From Bacillus cereus G9842 (GTDB lineage: Bacteria > Bacillota > Bacilli > Bacillales > Bacillaceae_G), in NCBI RefSeq assembly GCF_000021305.1, contig NC_011772.1:4872001-4936000 (forward strand): DNA of 64,000 nucleotides, written 5' to 3'. A program made the translations under genes and the position numbers. Each line of letters opens with the position of its first letter. The first letter of the stretch is position 1. Below, piece after piece: positions 29,214 through 40,148 of the stretch. Under the pieces are notes generated by a model, which saw nothing but the letters and a program-made list of their open reading frames with translations, did no database searches and was not told where the DNA came from.

Positions 29214-30998
29214 TTAAACTGTATAACGCTCATCTTCTAAAATTTTCGCAGCGATTTCACGTTTCTTCGGAATTACGTTAAGTGGTGTGTGGCGAGTTAA
29301 TTTACGTAATGATGATAACATCATGCGCAGCATGTCGCCGTTTTCAACTGCGATAAGTGTTTCTTTCGCATCTGCTTCGATTTCGTTAAATGCTTCTTGG
29401 CAGAATACTTCAGTGTATAACACTTTTTGTTTATTCTTTTCAAGACCAGTTGTTTTGATTGCTTTTTCTGTACGAAGAACAGCTGATTCCATTGCGTATA
29501 GATTGCTTACAATGTCAGCGATATTCACAAGAATTTCTTGCTCTTTATCTAATGCTTTACCGTATTTTTGAGCAGCTAATCCAGCTACCATTAAGCCGAT
29601 TTTCTTCGCGTTAGTTACTAAATATTTTTGAAGTGCTAATGGCTCATCGCCTACTTCTTCTGGCATCATCATCATTAACTCTTCTTGTAATTTTTGTGCT
29701 TTTTGAAGAAGTGGTAATTCACCTTTCATCGCTTTACGTAAGAACGTACCTGGTACGATTAGGCGATTAATTTCGTTCGTTCCTTCGAAAATACGGTTAA
29801 TACGAGAATCACGGTACATTCTTTCAATCTCGTACTCTGCCATAAACCCGTAACCACCGTGAATTTGAACACCTTCATCTACTGTATAGTCTAATACTTC
29901 AGAACCGAATACTTTGTTTAAAGAGCACTCGATTGCATATTCAGCGATAGAAGCTGCTACTGCTTTACCGTCTTTTACTTCTTCTTCAGATAATGTGCTC
30001 ATGCGGCTTTCGAATAAACCTACTGTACGATATACAGAGCTTTCAGCTGCATATGTTTTTGCTGCCATATTCGCAAGTTTCTCTTGAATTAATGGGAAGC
30101 GAGCGATTGGTTGCTTGAACTGTTGACGTTGGTTTGCATATTGTGCTGAAATTTCTACTGCACGTTTCGCAGATCCAACTGTACCAACACCTAATTTATA
30201 ACGGCCGATATTTAAAATGTTGAAAGCGATAATATGACCTTTACCGATTTCACCAAGTAAGTTTTCTTTCGGTACTAATGCATCTTCTAAAATTAACGTA
30301 CGAGTTGAAGAACATTTAATACCCATTTTCTTTTCTTCTGGGCTTGTAGATACGCCAGCATATTCTTTCTCTACGATAAATGCTGAGAAGTGCTCTCCAT
30401 CAATTTTTGCATACACGATAAATACGTCAGCGAATGCAGAGTTTGTAATCCATTGTTTTTCACCATTTAATACATAATGTGTACCTTCTGCATTTAAACG
30501 TGCAGTTGTTTTTGCACCTAATGCGTCAGATCCTGAACCTGGCTCTGTTAATGCGTATGCAGCTAATTTCTCACCAGTTGCAAGTAATGGTAAATACTTT
30601 TTCTTTTGCTCTTCGTTACCGAATAATACGATTGGTAACGATCCGATACCTACGTGAGCACCGTGAGTAATTGCAAAGCCGCCAGCGCGAGAGAATTTCT
30701 CTGCGATTAACGCTGAGCTTACTTTATCAAGACCAATTCCGCCGTACTCTTCTGGTACGTCAGCGCCTAATAAACCAAGCTCCCCAGCTTCTTTTAAAAG
30801 ACGAACAGAACGATCAAACTCATGTTGTTCTAAATATTCAAGCTCTGGAAGAACTTCATTTACGATAAAGTCCTCTGTCGTTTTTGCAATCATTTTATGC
30901 TCAGATGAAAAATCTTCTGGCGTAAACACTTGATCAATCGTAATCTCATCAACTAAAAAGCTACCGCCTTTAACCGCATTTCCTACTGTTTTTTCCAT
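29214..30998 (-). CDS. fadE: Acyl-CoA dehydrogenase FadE
   Basis: A 594-residue FAD-dependent acyl-CoA dehydrogenase performing the first oxidation of beta-oxidation. The N-terminal helical, middle beta and C-terminal helical ACAD domains are visible, with [11 protein letters not shown] and the HGGYGFM and [12 protein letters not shown] signatures. The extra about 180-residue C-terminal extension is typical of Bacillus FadE. Start ATG 30998 follows GAAGGAGG. It is the last gene of fadN-fadA-fadE. Confidence 0.95.
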   Translation of the reverse strand: MEKTVGNAVKGGSFLVDEITIDQVFTPEDFSSEHKMIAKTTEDFIVNEVLPELEYLEQHEFDRSVRLLKEAGELGLLGADVPEEYGGIGLDKVSSALIAEKFSRAGGFAITHGAHVGIGSLPIVLFGNEEQKKKYLPLLATGEKLAAYALTEPGSGSDALGAKTTARLNAEGTHYVLNGEKQWITNSAFADVFIVYAKIDGEHFSAFIVEKEYAGVSTSPEEKKMGIKCSSTRTLILEDALVPKENLLGEIGKGHIIAFNILNIGRYKLGVGTVGSAKRAVEISAQYANQRQQFKQPIARFPLIQEKLANMAAKTYAAESSVYRTVGLFESRMSTLSEEEVKDGKAVAASIAEYAIECSLNKVFGSEVLDYTVDEGVQIHGGYGFMAEYEIERMYRDSRINRIFEGTNEINRLIVPGTFLRKAMKGELPLLQKAQKLQEELMMMMPEEVGDEPLALQKYLVTNAKKIGLMVAGLAAQKYGKALDKEQEILVNIADIVSNLYAMESAVLRTEKAIKTTGLEKNKQKVLYTEVFCQEAFNEIEADAKETLIAVENGDMLRMMLSSLRKLTRHTPLNVIPKKREIAAKILEDERYTV

Positions 30999-31142
30999 GA
31001 AAATTTCCTCCTTCATATTTTCATGAGCCGCTTCTCTCTTTTTGAAAGAAGCTGGCTCTCAATTTTATTTTTTATAAACCTTGGTTGCTTCCATTCTTTG
31101 CTTTAGCGTCGTCTCGTTCTGAGCGAACCGCTTCCACTTTTT

Positions 31143-32315
31143 TTATAGTAATTCAAACACTCCCGCTGCTCCCATTCCGCCGCCAATACACATTGTTACG
31201 ATACCGAATTGTTCGTTGCGGCGTTTCATTTCGTGAATAAGAGATAGTGTTAGTTTTGCTCCTGTACAGCCAAGTGGATGTCCAAGTGCGATTGCACCAC
31301 CGTTTACGTTTACTTTTTCTTCATCTAAACCAAGTTCACGAATAACTTGGATCGATTGAGAAGCAAATGCTTCGTTTAGTTCGAATAAGCCAATATCAGA
31401 TAGCTCTAAGCCAGCTAGTTTTAACGCTTTTGGAATTGCAGCGATTGGGCCGATTCCCATTACTTCTGGTGGTACGCCAGCTACTGCAAATGAACGGAAT
31501 TTCGCAAGCGGCTTCATGCCATCGCTCACTGCTTTTTCACGATCCATTAATAGTACAGATGCTGCACCGTCACTCATTTGTGAAGAGTTACCAGCTGTTA
31601 CAGAACCGCGAACGTTAAATGCTGGACGTAATTTACCTAAAATGTCTAGCGACGTTTCTGCTCTCACACCTTCGTCTTGTGCGAAAATGATTGTTTCTTC
31701 TTGCAGTTTATTGTTTGATCCAACAGTACGTAACGTCACATCTACAGATACTGTTTCATCAGCGAAGTTACCTGCCGCTAATGCTTTCGCAGCGCGTTGA
31801 TGACTTCTTACTGCAAATGCATCTTGCTCTTCACGAGAAATTCCATATTTCACAGCAACTTGCTCTGCTGTATGTCCCATACCCATATAATATTCTGGAG
31901 CTGCTTCTACAAGGCGACTATTCGGACGAACAACGTGTCCCATCATTGGAACTAAACTCATTGATTCTGCCCCGCCTGATAATACAGCTTCAGAGTGACC
32001 AAGCATAATACGCTCTGCTCCGTAAGCGATACTTTGTAAACCTGAAGAACAGTAGCGGTTAATCGTAATAGCTGGAACATCGTAAGAAAGTCCTGCTAAT
32101 CCGCCGATATTACGAGCCATATTTAAACCTTGCTCTGCTTCTGGCATCGCACAACCGAAAATTAAATCATCGATTGGTCCTTCATAATTCGCACGCTTTA
32201 ATGTTTCCTTTACTACTAATGCCCCTAGATCGTCAGGACGAACTGTTTTTAATGAACCCCTCTTTGCTTTTCCAATTGGTGTTCTTGCTCCCGCAACAAT
32301 GACAGCTTCTCTCAT
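31143..32315 (-). CDS. fadA: Acetyl-CoA C-acyltransferase FadA
   Basis: A 390-residue thiolase that cleaves 3-ketoacyl-CoA with CoA, the last step of each beta-oxidation cycle. The nucleophilic cysteine is in [10 protein letters not shown] (about residue 88), and the other catalytic residues are in [15 protein letters not shown] and CIGGGMG near the C-terminus. It lies 21 bases after fadN and 144 before fadE, all on the minus strand. Start ATG 32315 behind AGGGGAG. Confidence 0.96.
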   Translation of the reverse strand: MREAVIVAGARTPIGKAKRGSLKTVRPDDLGALVVKETLKRANYEGPIDDLIFGCAMPEAEQGLNMARNIGGLAGLSYDVPAITINRYCSSGLQSIAYGAERIMLGHSEAVLSGGAESMSLVPMMGHVVRPNSRLVEAAPEYYMGMGHTAEQVAVKYGISREEQDAFAVRSHQRAAKALAAGNFADETVSVDVTLRTVGSNNKLQEETIIFAQDEGVRAETSLDILGKLRPAFNVRGSVTAGNSSQMSDGAASVLLMDREKAVSDGMKPLAKFRSFAVAGVPPEVMGIGPIAAIPKALKLAGLELSDIGLFELNEAFASQSIQVIRELGLDEEKVNVNGGAIALGHPLGCTGAKLTLSLIHEMKRRNEQFGIVTMCIGGGMGAAGVFELL

Positions 32316-32336
32316 GAACGATATCTCCCCTCGTTA

Positions 32337-34718
32337 TTAGTTACGTAATGGCTTTCCTTTTACAAGCATGTGCTGCATTCTTGCTTGTGATTTCATCTCA
32401 CTTACTAAGCTAATAAATGCTTCACGTTCTACATCTAATAAATACTGCTCATCAACTTCTGTTCCGTACGGCACTTTTCCGCCCGCGATGACATATGCAA
32501 GTTTCTTCGCAATGTGAAGATCATGTTCAGAAATGTAACCTGATAAATGCATTGCTTCTGCACCAAGTACAAGAGTTGCATATCCTGTTTCACCAACAAC
32601 TGGTATCTTTTTACGAATCGGCGCTTTATAGCCAGCTTCATATAAAGCAAGTGCTTTTTGTTTCGCATCATATAGTAAGTGATCACCATTCACACTAATA
32701 CCGTCTTTATCGCCTAAGAAGTTGTTCGATACAGCTTCTTGTGCTGATGTAGAAACTTTCGCCATCGCTACAGATTCGAACACTTTATTCGCAACTTTTT
32801 GCAGGTCAAACTCTACACCGTTTGGCATTTTATTTAAGTGTTTAATGTATAGCTCTTTATTACCGCCTCCGCCAGGAATTAAACCAACACCAACTTCTAC
32901 TAAGCCCATATACGTTTCACTAGAAGCTTGAATGCTAGCTGCTGGTAAGCAAACTTCTGTACCTCCGCCAAGCGTCATACCATATGGTGCTGCTACAACT
33001 GGCTTAGAAGAGTACTTAATTTTCGTCATTGCATCTTGGAAGTTTTTCACAACCAACTCAATTTCAAAGTAATTGTCGTCTTGTGCTTCCATTAAGATCA
33101 TTGCTAGGTTCGCACCAACGCAGAAGTTCTTCGATTGGTTACCGATAACAAGACCTTTATAATTCTTTTCTACTTCATCAACAGCGTAGTTAATCATTTG
33201 CGTAATATCCATACCAATTGCATTGCTCTTCGAATGGAATTCTAAGCAAAGGATACCGTCACCTAAATCAATTAAGCTCGCTCCGCTATTTTTCTTTAAT
33301 ACGCCATTTTTCGCTTTTAATTGCTTAAGAGAAATTGCCTTTTTATTACGTTCGATTCGCTTATATTCGCCATTATCGTAATAGTAGCTATCTCCGTTAT
33401 CATGTTTGTAGAAAGTAGTGAAACCTTTCTCTAACATTTCTTTCACCCAAGTAGGAACAACTACGCCGTTTTCTTCCATCTTTTGAACAGATTTTTCAAC
33501 ACCAATTGCATCCCACACTTCAAATGGCCCTTGCTCCCAGCCGAAGCCCCACTTCATCGCTTGGTCAATTGCAACGATATCGTCAGCAATCTCTTTATGA
33601 AGTTTTGCAGAGTATAAAAGAGTTGGTGTAATGATGTTCCATAACAACTCTCCTGCACGGTCTTTCGCGTATACAAGCGCTTTCAATTTATTCGCTAATC
33701 CTTTTTCTTGTTTACTTAACTCTACGGATGCAGCTTTTAATTTTTTACGCGCTTCGTATTCCATCGTTTCAGGATTTAATTCTAAAATTTCTTTTCCTTG
33801 TTTTAAGAAGAAGCCTTGACCCGTTTTACTTCCAAGCCATTTTTTCTCAAGCATGTCATGCATGAAAGCTGGTACTTTAAATACATCACGCTCTTCTTCT
33901 TGTACGTTTTCATATACGTTATTTGCAACGTGTACGAATGTATCTAAACCGACAACATCTAATGTACGGAACGTCGCGCTCTTCGGACGACCAATAAGTG
34001 GGCCTGTTACAGAATCAACTTCCCCAATGCTATAGCCGCGTTTTATCATCTCTTGAAGAGTTACTAATAAACCGTACGTACCGATGCGGTTTCCAATAAA
34101 GTTTGGTGTGTCTTTTGCGATAACAACGCCTTTTCCAAGAACGTCTTCGCCAAATAGTTTCATGAAGCTTAATACTTGTGGATCTGTTTCTTTCGTCGGT
34201 ATTACCTCTAGAAGTTTTAAATATCGTGGTGGGTTAAAAAAGTGTGTGCCTAAGAAGTGTTTCTGGAAGTCGTCTGAACGACCTTCTGCCATTTTTTCAA
34301 CTGAGATGCCTGACGTATTCGAGCTTACAATAGAACCCGGTTTACGAACAGCGTCTACTTTTTCAAATAATTTCTTTTTAATATCTAAGTTTTCAACTAC
34401 TACTTCAATAATCCAATCTACATCAGCTAGACGCTCAAGATCATCTTCTAAGTTACCTGCTTCAATCAGTGCTAAATTTCCTTTCACTGTCAGAGGAGCT
34501 GGTTTTTGCTTTAATAATTTTTGCACAGCCGTATTACTAAAACGATTTCTCACACTTTTATGTTCTAATGTAAGTCCCTTCGCTTCCTCTTCTTTTGTTA
34601 GCGCAGGTGGTACAATATCAAGCAATAATGTCGGAATACCAATATTAGCTAAGTGTGCCGCAATCCCTGAACCCATTACGCCTGAACCTAGAACAGCAGC
34701 CTTTTTAATTTGGAACAT
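32337..34718 (-). CDS. fadN: 3-hydroxyacyl-CoA dehydrogenase/enoyl-CoA hydratase FadN
   Basis: A 793-residue multifunctional beta-oxidation enzyme. The N-terminal half is an NAD-dependent 3-hydroxyacyl-CoA dehydrogenase (GSGVMGSGIAAHLA loop, NTSGISVE, HFFNPP). The C-terminal part is an enoyl-CoA hydratase/crotonase domain (GANLAMI and PYGMTLGGGTE). This domain order, dehydrogenase first, is typical of Firmicute FadN. First gene of the operon, start ATG 34718 behind GGGGGAG. A near-consensus FadR box lies about 20 bases upstream. Confidence 0.96.
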   Translation of the reverse strand: MFQIKKAAVLGSGVMGSGIAAHLANIGIPTLLLDIVPPALTKEEEAKGLTLEHKSVRNRFSNTAVQKLLKQKPAPLTVKGNLALIEAGNLEDDLERLADVDWIIEVVVENLDIKKKLFEKVDAVRKPGSIVSSNTSGISVEKMAEGRSDDFQKHFLGTHFFNPPRYLKLLEVIPTKETDPQVLSFMKLFGEDVLGKGVVIAKDTPNFIGNRIGTYGLLVTLQEMIKRGYSIGEVDSVTGPLIGRPKSATFRTLDVVGLDTFVHVANNVYENVQEEERDVFKVPAFMHDMLEKKWLGSKTGQGFFLKQGKEILELNPETMEYEARKKLKAASVELSKQEKGLANKLKALVYAKDRAGELLWNIITPTLLYSAKLHKEIADDIVAIDQAMKWGFGWEQGPFEVWDAIGVEKSVQKMEENGVVVPTWVKEMLEKGFTTFYKHDNGDSYYYDNGEYKRIERNKKAISLKQLKAKNGVLKKNSGASLIDLGDGILCLEFHSKSNAIGMDITQMINYAVDEVEKNYKGLVIGNQSKNFCVGANLAMILMEAQDDNYFEIELVVKNFQDAMTKIKYSSKPVVAAPYGMTLGGGTEVCLPAASIQASSETYMGLVEVGVGLIPGGGGNKELYIKHLNKMPNGVEFDLQKVANKVFESVAMAKVSTSAQEAVSNNFLGDKDGISVNGDHLLYDAKQKALALYEAGYKAPIRKKIPVVGETGYATLVLGAEAMHLSGYISEHDLHIAKKLAYVIAGGKVPYGTEVDEQYLLDVEREAFISLVSEMKSQARMQHMLVKGKPLRN

Positions 34719-34737
34719 CCAATTCTCCCCCTATTCT

Positions 34738-34755
34738 TGAATGAATGCTCATTCA
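34738..34755 (-). promoter_or_regulatory. FadR-type operator of the fad operon
   Basis: TGAATGAATGCTCATTCA matches the Bacillus FadR pattern TGAATGA-n-TA-n-TCATTCA almost perfectly. FadR (TetR family) represses beta-oxidation genes and releases DNA on binding long-chain acyl-CoA. Confidence 0.88.
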
Positions 34756-34955
34756 ATTTTTCGACATAAGTCGCAATCAATGAGTGAGCCTCTACTAATA
34801 AATATATGATACTGTTTAAATTTTCGCAATATATTTATTGATAAAATTTTCTGAAATAAATATTTTTCTTTCATTTGGCTATGCTATACATGTGTATTTT
34901 CTTTGTTTAAATGCACTTTTCCTTTTTATAATCTGACGAAACTGGAGGAATATAT

Positions 34956-35102
34956 ATGGCAAAACTTAAGAAGAACCCTTCTAAGGCTGGAATTAGTGCA
35001 GCTAGTGTAACTGGAAATGCAGGTCCGCATAATCACGGTGTTGAAAAAGGACGCCAAGGTAATAATCAACAATATAAGAAGCATAATATGGGCGAAAAAT
35101 AA
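34956..35102 (+). CDS. YuzL-family small protein
   Basis: A 48-residue basic protein, starting at ATG 34956 seven bases after GGAGG. The pattern KKNPSKAGISAASVTGNAGP fits the YuzL family of Bacillus, function unknown. The composition (Lys, Gly, Asn, Gln) is like small spore proteins, but no such role is shown. In B. subtilis yuzL also lies near the fad genes. It is divergent from fadN. Confidence 0.75.
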   Translation: MAKLKKNPSKAGISAASVTGNAGPHNHGVEKGRQGNNQQYKKHNMGEK

Positions 35103-35199
35103 CGCTATATTTTTGGGCAGAGAACGTGGCATAATGATTAATGGCTGCTTTTTCTGCCCAATTTATTTGTACATATGGAAAACAAAAGAGGGAACGATG

Positions 35200-36039
35200 A
35201 TGAAACGAACAATAGTTATGATTGTAATGATTGCTACACTATTTACAGGGATGATTTTCTTCTCTTATGCACAGAGGCAACAAGCTGTAAGAGCTGATCA
35301 ACCTAAGATTACTGGGCAATATGGCGTTACAATCGATGCAGACACAGGTGAAATTTTGTATGGGAAACGCGAAGACGAACGTTCTTATCCGGCTAGTATA
35401 GCCAAAATGATGACAACCCTTCTTTTACTAGAGAATGTAAAAGAAGATGAAGAAATTACAGTTACAGAAAACGCAATTAAAACAGAAAGTCAAAGTAAGA
35501 AAATTAAACTTCGTGCTGGGGAAAAATTAAAGCGTGATGAGGCATTAAAACTTATGCTTATCATTAGTGCAGATCCAATAGCTGAATCAATTGCAGAACA
35601 TATCGCAGGATCAAAAAATGAATTTGTGAAGATGATGAATGCTAGAGCGAAGGAACTTGGTACAAAGCATGCGACTTTCAAGAATGCAAGTGGTGCTGAT
35701 GCAATTGGGAATAAAGTATCACCATATGACATTGCTATTATTACGAAAGAAGCATTAAAGTATCCAGTTGTTTTAGAATATATGAATTCAACACGTACAA
35801 CTCTACATACTTCAGAACGCTCTCCAAACATCGCAAACTATGGACGAGAAGAACTATATGACGATCCATATGCGATTGGAAGTAAAAGTGGTCTATCGGC
35901 ACTTGGCAAATATACAGTCGTAACAGTCGATGAAAAAGACGGTAAACGCGTCATTAACGTCGTATTATCTTCTACTCGCGCGCAACTATATCCTGATACG
36001 AAGAAAATGGCACATTATGCATTTCAGCAATTAAAATAA
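35200..36039 (+). CDS. Small S11-family D,D-carboxypeptidase-like protein with SAD in place of SxN
   Basis: A 279-residue exported protein of the penicillin-binding S11 family. The signal/anchor is residues 1-24. The active-site SxxK is SIAK (residues 66-69) and the third motif is KSG (229-231). The second motif, normally SxN, reads SAD (123-125). The PBP5 C-terminal domain is missing; relatives are 380-440 residues. It may trim peptidoglycan D-Ala residues, or be impaired. The start ATG 35200 is six bases after AGAGGGA; the longer frame overlaps yuzL. Confidence 0.85.
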   Translation: MKRTIVMIVMIATLFTGMIFFSYAQRQQAVRADQPKITGQYGVTIDADTGEILYGKREDERSYPASIAKMMTTLLLLENVKEDEEITVTENAIKTESQSKKIKLRAGEKLKRDEALKLMLIISADPIAESIAEHIAGSKNEFVKMMNARAKELGTKHATFKNASGADAIGNKVSPYDIAIITKEALKYPVVLEYMNSTRTTLHTSERSPNIANYGREELYDDPYAIGSKSGLSALGKYTVVTVDEKDGKRVINVVLSSTRAQLYPDTKKMAHYAFQQLK

Positions 36040-36070
36040 CCAAGGAGTATTTTCTCCTTGGTTATTTTTT
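36035..36070. terminator. Bidirectional terminator
   Basis: 13-bp stem AATAACCAAGGAG/CTCCTTGGTTATT, overlapping the end of the proline dehydrogenase gene. Confidence 0.85.
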
Positions 36071-36979
36071 AACCATACCTTTTAATACGAACGCAACGTT
36101 TGCTGGACGCTCTGCTAGACGACGCATGAAGTAGCCATACCAGTCGTTTCCATAAGGTACGTAAACACGCATTTTGTAACCTTCTTTTACTAGCTCAAGT
36201 TGACGCTCATTACGAATACCATATAACATTTGGAATTCAAATTGATCCCTTGGAATGTTGTGTTCTTCAGCAAGTTTTTTTGTATATTCAATAATCGCTT
36301 CATCATGTGAAGCAATTGCAGTATAATTTCCATTTAATAAGTGCATTTTAATAATTTTTTTATAATTGTCATCTACATCTTTCTTATCCGGGAACGCCAC
36401 TTCTTCAGGTTCTTTATAAGCACCTTTTACAAGACGTAAATTAGGATTATAAGCATTTAAATCTTCAATATCTTTTTCTGTACGATATAGGTAAGCTTGA
36501 ATAACAGTACCAATATTATCGTATTCAGATTTTAATTGTTTAAAGATATCAATTGTTTTACCACAGCGTGTATAGTCTTCCATATCAATGGTAACGAACA
36601 CACCATTTTCTTTTGCAGCTTCTAAAATACGGCGCATATTGTTCATTACGATTTCATCAGAGATATCTAATCCCATAGAAGTCATCTTTAAAGAAAGCTG
36701 CGAATCAAGACCTTCTCTTCCAATTGCACGGATCGCTTCAATCGATTGGTTAGCCATTTCATTTGCTTCCGCTTCATTATCAACGAATTCACCTAAATAA
36801 TCGATTGTTACACAAAGACCTTGCTTATTTAATGCCTGAATGGCAGCTGTCGCTAATTCAATCGTCTCCCCTGCGACGAAGCGACCTGCACCAAAGCGTA
36901 AACCGTACTTTTTAGCCAGTTTTGTTAGCGCTTTATTTTTAGATAAGAAAAGAAACGAATTTCGCATTAATTGTTCCAT
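36062..36979 (-). CDS. Proline dehydrogenase (YusM/FadM-like)
   Basis: A 305-residue FAD-dependent enzyme with the TIM-barrel fold of proline dehydrogenases, oxidising proline to pyrroline-5-carboxylate. Conserved blocks include SLKMTSMGLD, FVTIDMEDYT, LRLVKGAYKEPEEVAF and YVPYGNDWYGYFMRRLAERPAN near the C-terminus. Start ATG 36979 follows AGGGG; a GTG three codons upstream is less likely. It is near the fad genes, as B. subtilis yusM is. The P5C dehydrogenase partner is not in the window. Confidence 0.92.
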   Translation of the reverse strand: MEQLMRNSFLFLSKNKALTKLAKKYGLRFGAGRFVAGETIELATAAIQALNKQGLCVTIDYLGEFVDNEAEANEMANQSIEAIRAIGREGLDSQLSLKMTSMGLDISDEIVMNNMRRILEAAKENGVFVTIDMEDYTRCGKTIDIFKQLKSEYDNIGTVIQAYLYRTEKDIEDLNAYNPNLRLVKGAYKEPEEVAFPDKKDVDDNYKKIIKMHLLNGNYTAIASHDEAIIEYTKKLAEEHNIPRDQFEFQMLYGIRNERQLELVKEGYKMRVYVPYGNDWYGYFMRRLAERPANVAFVLKGMVKK

Positions 36980-36989
36980 GTAATTCACC

Positions 36990-37287
36990 CCTATGACTGT
37001 AATTTATCTGTTTTTTACCCCTCTTCAAAATTATATCACTGTTTAAAATTATTGGATACAAATAATTATTTAGATAATTTATAAAATACTATAAAAACAT
37101 TTAAAAACCTATATTCTCGCATGCAAATATGAAGGGAATATTTTTCGACATTTAGAAAAAACGGGTTTACTAGGGCAAAAATAGGCATACCGAAAATATT
37201 CGACATGCCTATAAAACCCTTAATATTCCATGTAAATTATATAAGGATATTAATAAGAAAAACTTAAAGTAGCATCACCTAAGTTTT
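36990..37287. other. AT-rich intergenic stretch
   Basis: No gene seen. It holds the promoter side of the proline dehydrogenase gene and a hairpin at 37183-37210. Confidence 0.6.
37177..37212 (-). terminator. Probable terminator after the YusU-like gene
   Basis: On the minus strand AGGCATGTCGAA/TTCGGTATGCCT folds with two G-U pairs and is followed by ATTTTT, about 75 bases after the stop of the 37288 gene. Confidence 0.6.
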
Positions 37288-37533
37288 TTAATTCTCATTT
37301 CGCTTCTCCTCATTCAGCCTTTTAATATCCGTAATTAACTGTACCATCTCTTCTTTCGCATCTGGATAAGTTTCATTCCAATGCTTCACTAAAGCTGGCA
37401 TCGTCTTCGCTATGTAAGAATAAAGTGCCCACTTCTTTACCTGTTCTTTTCGCTCTTCATTACTCTCGCCAAGTAACAGCTCAGTGTATTTCTCTAGTAA
37501 ACCGTCAAACTGCTCGTTAAACTTTTCACTCAT
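37288..37533 (-). CDS. YusU-like small protein (DUF2573)
   Basis: An 81-residue charged helical protein. Length and the KWALYSYIAKTMPALVKHW core resemble the YusU/DUF2573 family, whose function is unknown. It starts at ATG 37533 behind GGAGGTAAAT, and is separated from the upstream thiamine-binding-like gene by a terminator. Confidence 0.65.
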   Translation of the reverse strand: MSEKFNEQFDGLLEKYTELLLGESNEERKEQVKKWALYSYIAKTMPALVKHWNETYPDAKEEMVQLITDIKRLNEEKRNEN

Positions 37534-37552
37534 TTTATTTACCTCCTATATG

Positions 37553-37582
37553 AAAAAAGCAGCGAAGATCGCTGCTTTTTCT
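37553..37582 (-). terminator. Terminator of the MTH1187-family gene
   Basis: 11-bp stem AAAAGCAGCGA/TCGCTGCTTTT with T-runs on both sides, at the end of the 37582 gene. Confidence 0.85.
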
Positions 37583-37884
37583 TATAATTTTGATCGGACA
37601 GAGTTTAATTTTTTCTCCATTGTGCTTACTTTATCACGACGATCATCAATACGAATCGTTGTTGCAACACGCTGTGCACCTTTCGTATATGGAACTTCAT
37701 GCATTTGTTGAATTACTTCTAGAATGACAGGAAGATCTCCTTCAATAATTGTATTCATCGGTGTTAATTGATACTTCACGCGATCCGCATTTTTCTCTAG
37801 CACCTTTTGTACTTCTGCTACATATTCACTAACACTTGGATTACCTGTTCCTACCGGAATAATCGATACGTCAACAATTGCCAT
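37582..37884 (-). CDS. MTH1187/YqgV-family thiamine-binding-type protein
   Basis: A 100-residue ferredoxin-like-fold protein of the MTH1187 (UPF0045/DUF77) family, some members of which bind thiamine or its analogues. The MAIVDVSIIPVGTG N-terminus, TPMNTIIEGDL and RVATTIRIDDRRD blocks are typical. Cytosolic; a ligand-sensing role is inferred from the family. Start ATG 37884 behind AGGAGGAAG. Confidence 0.85.
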   Translation of the reverse strand: MAIVDVSIIPVGTGNPSVSEYVAEVQKVLEKNADRVKYQLTPMNTIIEGDLPVILEVIQQMHEVPYTKGAQRVATTIRIDDRRDKVSTMEKKLNSVRSKL

Positions 37885-37961
37885 AGTAGTCTTCCTCCTA
37901 TAATCGCTTCTTATATATCCATTGTCTATTTTACCGAAATCCTCATCATTTTACTAATATG

Positions 37962-39962
37962 TTACTCTTCCACTTTAAACTGCTCAACTAATCTTTCTAA
38001 ATCTTTCATATGCTCTGTCAAACTTTCCATCGTGTGGGCTACCTTTTCTAGATGATTAACCTGTGATTCAGTTGCAGCATGTACCTCTTCAGAAACAGCT
38101 GCACTTTCTTGACTCGTACCAGCAATTGTATGCATTACCGCTGTAATTTCTCCTTGCTCGTAACCTATGTTATGTACCTCTTCTACAATTTTTTCAACTG
38201 AAGTACTAATCGTATTTACAACTGACATAATTGTGCGGAACTCCATTTCTGCCTCTGTCGTCACTTTATTTTGCACATCTGCAATGTCTTTCAATTTACT
38301 TACAACTTCTACAACCCTTTTTACTTCTAATTGCACATCACCAATCATCGTTGTGATTTCTCCTGTTGCCTCTTTTGATTGTTCCGCTAATTTCCGAACC
38401 TCTTCAGCAACAACCGCAAATCCCTTACCTTGCTCACCTGCACGGGCAGCTTCAATCGAGGCATTTAAAGCAAGTAAATTTGTTTGATCCGAAATACCTT
38501 TTATAAGCTCAACAACATTTTGAATCGATCCAACTCTTTGTTCTAACTTATCCGATGCTTCTTCTGTATGAACAACAATCGAAGATGATTGTCCCCTCGT
38601 ACGGACTAAGTTCCTCATTGTATTTAATCCTTGCTTAGATGCCTCTTCCGCTTTGCCAGTCACTCCTTTTATTTCACCAACGGAGCTATTCATTTGTTCC
38701 ACTGACTCTGCCATATTCTCGAGCTGAGCTGAAACTTCATCCACACTATTCGCAAGAGTAGAAGCTCCCCCGCTCACATCATCCATTGCTCCGGAAACTT
38801 CTCTACTAGCCGCTACTGTTTCGTTCGTTAAATAATGTAAACTATTCGTTGATTGTTGCACTGTTGATACGCTGTTTTTAATTTTACTTACCATTTCATT
38901 CATTTGTTCAACCATATCATTAAAGTGCTTCGTCAACTCTCCAACTTCATCTTTACTTGTCACCTTCATTCGCAGCGTTAAATCCCCTTCTGCTACTTTT
39001 TGAACGTGATTCTTTAATAATTGCAGTGGTCTTGCTAATCTTCTTGAGAACAAGTAGGAAGCTACGATTCCAACTAATAAACTAATACACGCCATCATAA
39101 TGACTGTATTTCTCGTACTATTTAATAGCCCATCGATCGTTTCTTTCGGATAAAAGATTCCTATCGTCCATTTCATCGTATCAAATGATTGACTATAAAC
39201 AACTACATCTTCACCTTTTATTGTAGTGACCGCATATTTTGTTACCTCTTTATTTAAGCTCTTTATAAGTGGCTCTTTAGAAACATCTTTCCCTATCTTT
39301 TCTGGATAAACAAGAGCCATATTTTTATCATTTATAATAAACATTTCTCCGTCATTATTATATTGAATATTGTGAAGCAACTTCTGAATCGTCCCAAGCG
39401 ATACATCCATCGCAACAACGCCTAATACAGATCCATCTTGAGCTGTAATTGCTTTAGAAACACCTACACTTAACTTTCCTGTTGCAATTTCATAAGAAGG
39501 TTGTCCCCAATGGACCTTTTTTACATCAGCCTCTGAATCTTTATACCATGGTCTTGTCGTTGGATCATATCCTTCTGGCACTTGCCCACCTTCAGCAAGA
39601 TTGGCACTTAATGTTTTTTTATCTTTCGTACCAATATATAAATCTAAAATACCAGGATGATTCTTTTTATACTCCGCAAACTCTTTCGTTAAAAACGCTT
39701 CCTCTTCTGGAGTAACCCCACCTTGAAGTATATTACGAATCATCTCACTGTTCGCGTAATACCCCATATCTTCATCCGTTCTTTGAACAAATGTCGTAAG
39801 TTGCTCTGTCACAAGATCCATCGCATTTTGAGAATACTCGTCTAAGGAACGCACTTCCTTTTCTTTCTGTAATTGATACACAGCTGTACCCAATATTACG
39901 AACATCATAGAAATAAGTACTGAAAACACTACCGCAATTTTTAAACGTAAACTTCTTAACAT
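37962..39962 (-). CDS. Methyl-accepting chemotaxis protein with dCache-type sensor
   Basis: A 666-residue chemoreceptor. An N-terminal membrane helix (about residues 8-30) is followed by a roughly 250-residue extracytoplasmic dCache-type sensor ([16 protein letters not shown] is the typical motif; VVAMDVSL follows). A second helix (about 283-305), a HAMP domain and a signalling domain with [24 protein letters not shown] hairpin follow. dCache receptors usually bind amino acids or other small ligands. Starts with ATG behind GGGGGAAG. Its neighbour on the other strand is a TrmB-like regulator; no che genes are near. Confidence 0.92.
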   Translation of the reverse strand: MLRSLRLKIAVVFSVLISMMFVILGTAVYQLQKEKEVRSLDEYSQNAMDLVTEQLTTFVQRTDEDMGYYANSEMIRNILQGGVTPEEEAFLTKEFAEYKKNHPGILDLYIGTKDKKTLSANLAEGGQVPEGYDPTTRPWYKDSEADVKKVHWGQPSYEIATGKLSVGVSKAITAQDGSVLGVVAMDVSLGTIQKLLHNIQYNNDGEMFIINDKNMALVYPEKIGKDVSKEPLIKSLNKEVTKYAVTTIKGEDVVVYSQSFDTMKWTIGIFYPKETIDGLLNSTRNTVIMMACISLLVGIVASYLFSRRLARPLQLLKNHVQKVAEGDLTLRMKVTSKDEVGELTKHFNDMVEQMNEMVSKIKNSVSTVQQSTNSLHYLTNETVAASREVSGAMDDVSGGASTLANSVDEVSAQLENMAESVEQMNSSVGEIKGVTGKAEEASKQGLNTMRNLVRTRGQSSSIVVHTEEASDKLEQRVGSIQNVVELIKGISDQTNLLALNASIEAARAGEQGKGFAVVAEEVRKLAEQSKEATGEITTMIGDVQLEVKRVVEVVSKLKDIADVQNKVTTEAEMEFRTIMSVVNTISTSVEKIVEEVHNIGYEQGEITAVMHTIAGTSQESAAVSEEVHAATESQVNHLEKVAHTMESLTEHMKDLERLVEQFKVEE

Positions 39963-40148
39963 CTTCCCCCCAGCATCCCCTTCGCATTAAATTGAAATAT
40001 CATTAATCATTATATTAAGTATAATAGATAAAATTAAAAAATTGAAATTAATTCTCACCTTAATACAATTAGAAAACGGACTACCACTTGTGCAAAAACA
40101 AATAGTTCATTATCCTTAAAATATAATCTCATTCGTTCGGAGGGAACT

